A stretch of DNA of 6,995 nucleotides, taken from assembly GCA_003154635.1 (NCBI GenBank), contig PMDX01000149.1, positions 5,968 to 12,962 of the forward strand. The letters are read 5' to 3'. Each line of letters begins with the position of its first letter. The stretch's first letter is position 1. Shown one piece after another: positions 1 through 4,546 of this stretch. This DNA is from Actinomycetota bacterium (GTDB lineage: Bacteria > Actinomycetota > Geothermincolia > Fen-727 > Anoxymicrobiaceae). The position numbers and the translations under genes are program-made. A model generated the notes under the pieces. That model was not told the origin of the DNA. It saw only the letters and a list, made by a program, of their open reading frames with translations, and ran no database searches.

Positions 1-702
1 CTTGGCCCTCTCGATGATGTTCAGTATCCGCTCGTTTCCGAGCGAGGGGCCTCCGCCCGAGTTTATCGTGGTGATCGCGGTTCCTTCGGCTCCGGCGACA
101 GCAACCCAGTAAGCCAGGTGCTGGGTCCCCGGGAAATGGTTTATCGCAACCATATGGCGGTCGTAATCCTCGGGAGCCCGGCTCGAGATGACCGCACTGA
201 CCCTCCTCCCCGCTTCTCGCATGCGCTCCATATCGTGGAGGGTGAAGAAGAACGGGGTCGGCTCCGCGGTCCGGCCGGTTGTGAACATGGTGATGATGGG
301 TTGATATTCCTCGCGAAAAGCCTGCTCAGCCTCGCCGTTGCCGGCATGATCCGGGCAAGTCACCTGCGGCACCCAGCCATCGGATCTATGTGACTTGGCC
401 CTGTCGAAGCCAGGTTCAAGGACGAATGCCCGTGGGCTATCCGGGTCTTGTGGTTGAGGGGCGATGTCCTCTTTGAAAGTGAAGGGTATGCGCTGAAGGT
501 CCTTCACCGTGCGGATCGACTCGGGGTCTATCTTGTTCTCATCGAAGAGGCGATGGTAGTAAGGGTGGAACGGGTAGACTTTCTTGGTGACAAACCTGCG
601 AAGCTTGTCGTCCTGAAGCGCGCGGATCTCCTCGTTGCTCCAGGAGTCCCAACCCCTGACGCACCTGACTTCCCACCTTCTCTTAGGAGCCCATCTCGAC
701 AT
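1..702 (-). CDS. PaaK-like (phenylacetate-CoA ligase family) adenylate-forming protein, N-terminal part
   Basis: The first 234 codons are present and the frame is still open at base 1, so the 3' part is missing. Seen: an N-terminal block typical of the PaaK family, YPFHPYYHRLFDEN (residues 43-56), then IDPESIRTVKDLQRIPFTFKED (59-79), matching the family pattern of a short helix region followed by 'dL..iPft.KeD'. A serine/threonine-glycine P-loop equivalent follows at 140-149 (FTTGRTAEPT), where PaaK proteins have SSGTTGKPT. About 60 residues separate the KED and P-loop motifs, longer than in classical PaaK. Family role: ATP-dependent activation of a carboxylic acid to acyl-AMP and then acyl-CoA in the cytoplasm. 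Here the acid is unknown, and the altered P-loop (Arg and Ala-Glu in place of Thr and Gly-Lys) argues against assuming phenylacetate. The ATG at 702 is chosen because GGGGGTAAAGG precedes it and an in-frame TAA lies 39 bases upstream; that TAA is the stop of the DUF35 gene. It is last of the visible operon and probably supplies the CoA ester for the thiolase/DUF35 proteins (inference). Confidence 0.8.
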   Translation of the reverse strand, partial: MSRWAPKRRWEVRCVRGWDSWSNEEIRALQDDKLRRFVTKKVYPFHPYYHRLFDENKIDPESIRTVKDLQRIPFTFKEDIAPQPQDPDSPRAFVLEPGFDRAKSHRSDGWVPQVTCPDHAGNGEAEQAFREEYQPIITMFTTGRTAEPTPFFFTLHDMERMREAGRRVSAVISSRAPEDYDRHMVAINHFPGTQHLAYWVAVAGAEGTAITTINSGGGPSLGNERILNIIERAK

Positions 703-741
703 TGAACCTTTACCCCCAGTCAACCATCCGACAGCCCGACC

Positions 742-1212
742 TTATATGGGACGGAAATATTTTATGTCGCGGAGCGTGCCTTTTCTATCCTCAGCCCAGA
801 TGGCCTTTACGCGCATCCCAACCTCTACATCGTCGGGATCGACCTCACCCAACAGATGCGGGAAATGCACACCGGCACCATCCAGCATGATGAACGCACA
901 GATATAGGGCTGCACAGCAGGCTCACCTACGCACGGTTCATAGACCGTGGTGAATGTCTTGAGGGTACCCTCGTCAGCCAGTTCCACCCACTGGTCCGCG
1001 GGTTCATAGCAAAAGCCGCAGTACGGCCTCGGTGGCAGGAGAACCGCTCCACATTTGGAACACTTTACACCCATGATGCGTTTATTGTCACACATCTCCC
1101 GGTAGAACCGGCCGTAGTGCTCTCCGTATGGCTGGCGGTAAGAGATATGGAGCTCGCCGTCCACTTCGTCGACCGGCCCGCCGCCCGGTGATTCCTTAGC
1201 CTTCTCTATCAT
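742..1212 (-). CDS. DUF35 zinc-ribbon/OB-fold protein, second copy
   Basis: This 156-residue protein has the two-part DUF35 architecture. An N-terminal helix region (about 25-48, YGEHYGRFYREMCDNKRIMG) leads into a rubredoxin-like zinc ribbon with C51-x2-C54 and C65-x2-C68 around the PPRPYC signature. An OB-fold follows (about 75-156), ending in the typical 'G.l.dIkyF.P'. Length is normal for the family. Known for the family: DUF35 proteins bind thiolase-fold partners, and the OB-fold or zinc ribbon helps hold or channel the acyl-CoA. The start is placed at ATG 1212 rather than the outer ATG at 1233. A strong GGAGGAG lies just before 1212, and this ATG overlaps the TGA of the preceding DUF35 gene (ATGA), which implies translational coupling. 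All four zinc cysteines are present, so metal binding is expected. It probably pairs with one of the two thiolase-fold proteins upstream; which one cannot be told. Confidence 0.88.
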   Translation of the reverse strand: MIEKAKESPGGGPVDEVDGELHISYRQPYGEHYGRFYREMCDNKRIMGVKCSKCGAVLLPPRPYCGFCYEPADQWVELADEGTLKTFTTVYEPCVGEPAVQPYICAFIMLDGAGVHFPHLLGEVDPDDVEVGMRVKAIWAEDRKGTLRDIKYFRPI

Positions 1213-1673
1213 TGCTCCTCCGGGACAAACCATCGGATGTCGGTAATCGCTCCGGTCCTGCGTTCCTTAAACTCCGGAACGACGGTTACGCCTGTCTTGA
1301 CGCGCTCGTCGTCGGGCGTGACGTGCAACATTGATGTGTCGGCGCCGGCGAGCCTGACGAGAACGTACCTGAAAGGAGCTTCGAGGGGAGCGCCTTCGAA
1401 CTGCTCCGGCACGCGGGCCCAGGAGAGGACCACGCCCCTCGGCCCCACCTCCCGCCAGTCTTTCATGGCTCCGCCGCATTGCTCGCAATAAGATTGAGGA
1501 GGGACGAAAACCGAGCCGCACCCTCCGCACTCCGCTCCGAGGATCACGCCCCGATCGCGTAGCGCTTCGAGGAAGCCACCGACTATCTCACCTGTGGACC
1601 ACGCGTACGAACACCTGATCTCACTGTCGAGGAATTCGTGCTCTTCCGATGCGTTTTCCAATGCCTGTTCCAC
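1209..1673 (-). CDS. DUF35 zinc-ribbon/OB-fold protein, first copy
   Basis: This protein of up to 154 residues has the same architecture as its downstream neighbour. A helix region YAWSTGEIVGGFLEALRDRG (23-42) precedes a zinc ribbon with C49-x2-C52 and C63-x2-C66 flanking VPPQSYC. The OB-fold spans about 73-154, ending in AITDIRWFVP. The two copies are clearly paralogous but diverged. The acidic N-terminus (residues 1-18) is not conserved in the family. The start is uncertain. The outermost start is a GTG at 1673, which overlaps the only good Shine-Dalgarno match, AAGGTGG (1676-1670). A TTG at 1661 lies 8 bases from that match and may be the real start, giving 150 residues. An in-frame TAG at 1679-1677 blocks any longer form. 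The gene ends in an ATGA overlap with the next DUF35 gene, so the two are very likely co-translated and made in similar amounts. Expected role: accessory or substrate-binding subunit of a thiolase-fold enzyme. Confidence 0.87.
   Translation of the reverse strand: MEQALENASEEHEFLDSEIRCSYAWSTGEIVGGFLEALRDRGVILGAECGGCGSVFVPPQSYCEQCGGAMKDWREVGPRGVVLSWARVPEQFEGAPLEAPFRYVLVRLAGADTSMLHVTPDDERVKTGVTVVPEFKERRTGAITDIRWFVPEEQ
1215..1221 (-). promoter_or_regulatory. Shine-Dalgarno GGAGGAG fixing the start of the second DUF35 gene
   Basis: GGAGGAG on the minus strand lies just upstream of ATG 1212, inside the 3' end of the preceding gene. It rules in the ATGA-overlap start over the ATG at 1233, which has no comparable site. 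Confidence 0.75.
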
Positions 1674-1676
1674 CTT
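1670..1676 (-). promoter_or_regulatory. Shine-Dalgarno AAGGTGG that bears on the DUF35 start choice
   Basis: On the minus strand the heptamer AAGGTGG sits 8 bases before a TTG at 1661 and contains the GTG at 1673. The same heptamer precedes the TTG start of the metallophosphoesterase gene, which favours TTG 1661 as the working start here. Confidence 0.45.
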
Positions 1677-1712
1677 CTATGATGTCACGTGGTCGCCCGG
1701 ATGGCGACTCAT
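1677..1712 (-). other. Eleven-codon minus-strand mini-ORF before the first DUF35 gene
   Basis: ATG at 1712-1710 overlaps the TGA of the thiolase-fold gene as ATGA. It reads eleven sense codons (MSRHPGDHVTS) and stops at TAG 1679-1677, one codon before, and in the same frame as, the GTG of the DUF35 gene. It may be a former N-terminus cut by a nonsense change, a short coupling leader, or chance. Confidence 0.3.
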
Positions 1713-2872
1713 AACTCGCCTGCGAAGATCGTGACGGTGCTGAACTGCACAACGCCCCCCCACGAATGCGCCAGCGACTTCCTAACGCCGGGTAACTGGT
1801 GTGCGCCCGCCTTGCCCATGACCTGCATTGCGGCTTCGATCTGCCTGATCATCCCCGAAGCTCCGATGGGGTTGGCTGACAGGACCCCGCCCGAAGGGTT
1901 GATCGGAAACTCTCCCTCCATGGCCGTGACCCCTGACTCGACCATCCTTCCACCCTCACCGGGGTTGCAGAGACCGAGCGCTTCCGTCCAGATGAGCTCC
2001 TGGAAACTGAAAGCCTCGAATATCTCGGCGACATCCAGCTCCCGGACCGGGTCGTAGATCCAGGCCATCTGGTATGCGAGCTGCGCGGCACGCACGCACG
2101 ACTCGGGGTATGCCATGTCGATGTTCGGCGCGTATGGGCTCTCGCTGCAGGCGCCAAGCCCGGCGAACCACGCCGGTCTGCTGGCCATCTTCTTTGCTCG
2201 TCGCTCTTCAGCTATGACCAATGCGGCGGCGCCGTCGCTCAAGGGGCAACAATCGAGAGCCTTTATGGGGCTTGCCACGGGTGAGGAGTTCATGACGTCA
2301 TCGACAGTGATCTCCATCTGGAGCTGAGCGTAAGGGTTTCTCATCGCGTTCTTGCGGTTCTTCACCGCGACCATCGCGCCATGGTCCTCGCGGACCTTCG
2401 GGGCATGCCTGGCCAGATACTGGCACGATTGCAGACCGACGAGCGGTGCGGCGCCGGACGAGAAGCCCCTGTCCCAGAACGGGTCGCTCAGCGTCGAAAA
2501 GCTGTACGAGGGAATGCCGTCCGACAGCTTTTCATACGAGACGGCCAGGACCACATCGTGGAGCCCCGACGCCACGTGATAAAAAGCCGCGATGGTGGCG
2601 CCGGCGCCGGACGTCCCTCCTGTCTGGATCCTCGTGACCGGCCTTCCGGCCTGGCCCAGTGCGGATCCGACCCACAGGTCGGGGCGGTTGACCCCTTCGA
2701 ACACCTCCGGCCCGCTTCCTATGACTACCGCCTCTATATCCCGGGGATCTATGCCGGCGTCCTCTATAGCCCTGCTCGCGGCTTCGCGCGCGAGTTCGGG
2801 TATGTTCACGTCGTCGCGCCTGTTGGCGTATCTTGTCTGGCCGGTCCCTACTACCGCTGCGGCTCTGGCCAA
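1709..2872 (-). CDS. Thiolase-fold protein (SCP-x/SCP2 class) lacking the nucleophilic Cys, copy 2
   Basis: This 387-residue protein is full length for the thiolase family associated with DUF35. Seen: N-terminal VVGTGQTRY (7-15); a nucleophile-loop region RIQTGGTSGAGA (81-92), where family members have V-E-x-A-C-A-S-G; KNRKNAMRNPYAQL (171-184), which is strongly shared with its neighbour; CCPLSDGAAAL (208-218); ELDVAEIFEAFSFQEL (278-293); NPSGGVLSANPIGASG (325-340); and a C-terminal AHSWGG (368-373). By this alignment the catalytic Cys is Gly86, and the His of Gly-His-Pro is Asn334. The C-terminal His369 remains. Ordinary Claisen thiolysis or condensation through a Cys acyl-enzyme is therefore unlikely. 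Alternatives are an aldolase-like role, as in Cys-less Ltp2, or a subunit of a heteromer. The TTG start at 2872 is supported by AGGAG with a 6-base spacer, and no ATG is available nearby. It lies 22 bases after the first thiolase-fold gene and 35 bases before the DUF35 gene. Confidence 0.85.
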   Translation of the reverse strand: MARAAAVVGTGQTRYANRRDDVNIPELAREAASRAIEDAGIDPRDIEAVVIGSGPEVFEGVNRPDLWVGSALGQAGRPVTRIQTGGTSGAGATIAAFYHVASGLHDVVLAVSYEKLSDGIPSYSFSTLSDPFWDRGFSSGAAPLVGLQSCQYLARHAPKVREDHGAMVAVKNRKNAMRNPYAQLQMEITVDDVMNSSPVASPIKALDCCPLSDGAAALVIAEERRAKKMASRPAWFAGLGACSESPYAPNIDMAYPESCVRAAQLAYQMAWIYDPVRELDVAEIFEAFSFQELIWTEALGLCNPGEGGRMVESGVTAMEGEFPINPSGGVLSANPIGASGMIRQIEAAMQVMGKAGAHQLPGVRKSLAHSWGGVVQFSTVTIFAGEL

Positions 2873-2878
2873 ATGCTT

Positions 2879-2883
2879 CTCCT
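2879..2883 (-). promoter_or_regulatory. Shine-Dalgarno AGGAG for the TTG-started thiolase-fold gene
   Basis: AGGAG on the minus strand with a 6-base spacer to TTG 2872, located in the 22-base gap after the TAG stop of the upstream thiolase-fold gene. It is the main support for a TTG start here. Confidence 0.65.
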
Positions 2884-2894
2884 GTATTTCCGGA

Positions 2895-4034
2895 CTATCT
2901 CTCGAGTATCACGCACGCGGCGGACTGCATGGCAAAGCCTCCGCCGGAGTGCGCAAGCGCTCTCCTTGCTCCATCGATCTGTACGTTGCCGCCGCGATTG
3001 CTTACCTGCGCGGCCGACTCAGCCAGCCTGACGAGGCCGGTGGCGACAAGCGGGTTGGCGCAAAGCGCGCCTCCCGAAGGGTTGACCGGGGTCTGCCCAT
3101 CGTGGGCGGTTGCCCCCGCATCGAGTAATAGCGCGCCGTCACCTTCCGCGCACAGACCGAGCGCTTCGTACAACATAAGCTCCTGGTATGCGTAGAACTC
3201 GCTCACTTCGATGACGTCGAGTTCGCTGTGAGGGTCGGTTATAGAGGCCATGTCGTATGCCCTCCGCGCCGCCAGCTTCGCCGACACCGCCTTATGGAGC
3301 TCTCTCGACCCGAGGCTGTATGCGTCCTGGCTGTGACCGATGCCCCTTATCCATGCGGGATGAACCCCGAGCGAGCGAGACATCGGGCCGTCCGCCAGTA
3401 CGACCGCACATGCCCCGTCGGTCACTGGACACGCCTCGAGTCTCCTTATCGGGGAGACCAGTTCGGGCGAACCGAGGACCTCCGCGAGCGTCACCTCGCT
3501 TCGCAGTTGCGCGTAGGGGTTTGCGGTCCCGGCGGCACGGTTCTTGACCGCGACCCGGGCGGGCGCGCTGGTGTCGATCCCGTAGTGATGGAGGTACGCG
3601 TTCTCCTGAAGAGCGCCCGCCGCGACGGCATCGATGCCAAGGGGACGGGCGTAGAACGGCTCGGCGCCCGCGCGGGTCTGACGCCGGATGGAGCTCTCCG
3701 AGCTCTTTCCATAAGCCACGACAAGCGCGGAGCTGAACATCCCTGAAGCAACCTTCATAAACGCGTATATGGCAGCCTCCAGGCCATCACCGGCGACCTT
3801 GGACTCGACCTTGGAGTGCGCTCCCATCGCATCGAGGTTCAGCGCGTTGGAGAGTCCCCTGCCGTCAAGAAAATCGCTGCCGGCGTCGATGACCGTGTCT
3901 ATATCGCGGATGGTCATACTGCACGACTGGAGAGCCGTGTTCACGAGGTCGTAAAGCATCTTCTGGCATGTCTGCCCGGTCTTGGATCTCTCGTGCCTGG
4001 TCTGCGCCCATCCGACTACGGCTACTTCTTCCAT
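2895..4034 (-). CDS. Thiolase-fold protein (SCP-x/SCP2 class) lacking the nucleophilic Cys, copy 1
   Basis: This 379-residue protein is a diverged paralogue of the next gene. Seen: VVGWAQTRHE (6-15); a nucleophile-loop region KVESKVAGDGLEAA (75-88), with no Cys near the expected position (Val80 or Ala81, depending on a one-residue gap) and an Asp-Gly in the loop; VKNRAAGTANPYAQL (163-177); ACPVTDGACAV (201-211); ELDVIEVSEFYAYQEL (271-286); NPSGGALCANPLVATG (318-333); and AHSGGG (361-366). As in copy 2, Gly-His-Pro is replaced by Ala-Asn-Pro (Asn327) while the C-terminal His362 is kept. This copy has several tyrosines (281, 283, 289) in the segment where copy 2 has Phe and Trp. The frame is open to a GTG at 4064, but ATG 4034 is preferred. 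It overlaps the TGA of the preceding gene (TGATG), has GGGAAGG 9 bases upstream, and starts the protein at the usual point before the first beta strand. Substrate and reaction are unknown; co-expression suggests a complex with copy 2 and the DUF35 proteins. Confidence 0.85.
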   Translation of the reverse strand: MEEVAVVGWAQTRHERSKTGQTCQKMLYDLVNTALQSCSMTIRDIDTVIDAGSDFLDGRGLSNALNLDAMGAHSKVESKVAGDGLEAAIYAFMKVASGMFSSALVVAYGKSSESSIRRQTRAGAEPFYARPLGIDAVAAGALQENAYLHHYGIDTSAPARVAVKNRAAGTANPYAQLRSEVTLAEVLGSPELVSPIRRLEACPVTDGACAVVLADGPMSRSLGVHPAWIRGIGHSQDAYSLGSRELHKAVSAKLAARRAYDMASITDPHSELDVIEVSEFYAYQELMLYEALGLCAEGDGALLLDAGATAHDGQTPVNPSGGALCANPLVATGLVRLAESAAQVSNRGGNVQIDGARRALAHSGGGFAMQSAACVILER

Positions 4035-4540
4035 CAAGAGTCGCCTTCCCTGGCAAGTCCGCACAGGTTGATGATACGGGGACTTATCCTGTCAGTGATA
4101 TCCAGCATCCCGAGCGTGTTGACTGAGGCAAACACCTTGTCGGTCGAGCTGCCCGGGTTGAAAAAGAGTGTACCGTCTTTCTCCTTTATCAGTGGCTCGT
4201 GCGTATGCCCGAACACGATCGCGTCCAGCTCTTCTCCCTCGAACACCCGCCTCACTTTCCGGGTCATTCCAAATGGCGGGCCGTATCCGTGTGTCAGTCC
4301 GATCCTGAATCCCAGCGCGTCGATCACGCGGCTCTCCGGGCACTTTCGCACCACATCTCCATGGTCCATGTTGCCACGTACCGCCACGGTGGGAGCAATC
4401 GTGGAAAGCTGCTCGATAACGGACATCTCGAGGATATCACCGGCATGCATGATCATGTCGACTCCACGCAGCGCGCCCATTATGGATTCTGGTACAGGCT
4501 TCCCTGTGAGATGCGTATCCGAGAGGACTCCTATCAACAA
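4034..4540 (-). CDS. YfcE/MJ0936-family metallophosphoesterase
   Basis: This 168-residue protein has the usual length for this small calcineurin-like phosphoesterase family. All metal-binding motifs are visible: SDTH (D8, H10), HAGD (D35), GNMDH (N57), THGYG (H84) and GHTH (H112, H114). Family knowledge: cytoplasmic di-metal (often Mn) enzymes that hydrolyse phosphodiesters in vitro; natural substrates are mostly unknown. The start is a TTG at 4540, giving MLIGVLSDTH with the first beta strand directly at the N-terminus as in the family. AAGGTGG lies 10 bases upstream inside the end of the kinase gene, and a second TTG follows immediately as an alternative. It starts 6 bases after the kinase stop, and its TGA overlaps the ATG of the thiolase-fold gene, so it is part of the operon. 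Nothing in the sequence links it chemically to the acyl-CoA genes; it may simply be co-transcribed. Confidence 0.9.
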   Translation of the reverse strand: MLIGVLSDTHLTGKPVPESIMGALRGVDMIMHAGDILEMSVIEQLSTIAPTVAVRGNMDHGDVVRKCPESRVIDALGFRIGLTHGYGPPFGMTRKVRRVFEGEELDAIVFGHTHEPLIKEKDGTLFFNPGSSTDKVFASVNTLGMLDITDRISPRIINLCGLAREGDS

Positions 4541-4546
4541 CCCGCG

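Noticed and set aside
2873..2897. Possible fusion or TAG read-through joining the two thiolase-fold genes
   Set aside because: The two frames differ and a proper AGGAG plus TTG start follows the stop, so they are separate proteins.
2381..3128. Overlapping plus-strand frames of 216 and 178 codons
   Set aside because: Both are antisense to the two thiolase-fold genes and show low-complexity Arg/Pro/Ser-rich translations typical of shadow frames.
1..4034. Assignment as the Bbs (toluene), steroid side-chain or archaeal HMG-CoA pathway
   Set aside because: The thiolase/DUF35 pairing is shared, but no hallmark partner gene of any of these pathways is in the window and both thiolase-fold proteins lack the Cys, so no pathway or gene symbol is given.
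4035..4064. Ten-residue N-terminal extension of the first thiolase-fold protein from a GTG
   Set aside because: It would overlap the phosphoesterase gene by 31 bases, and the ATG at 4034 has a ribosome site and the usual family N-terminus.
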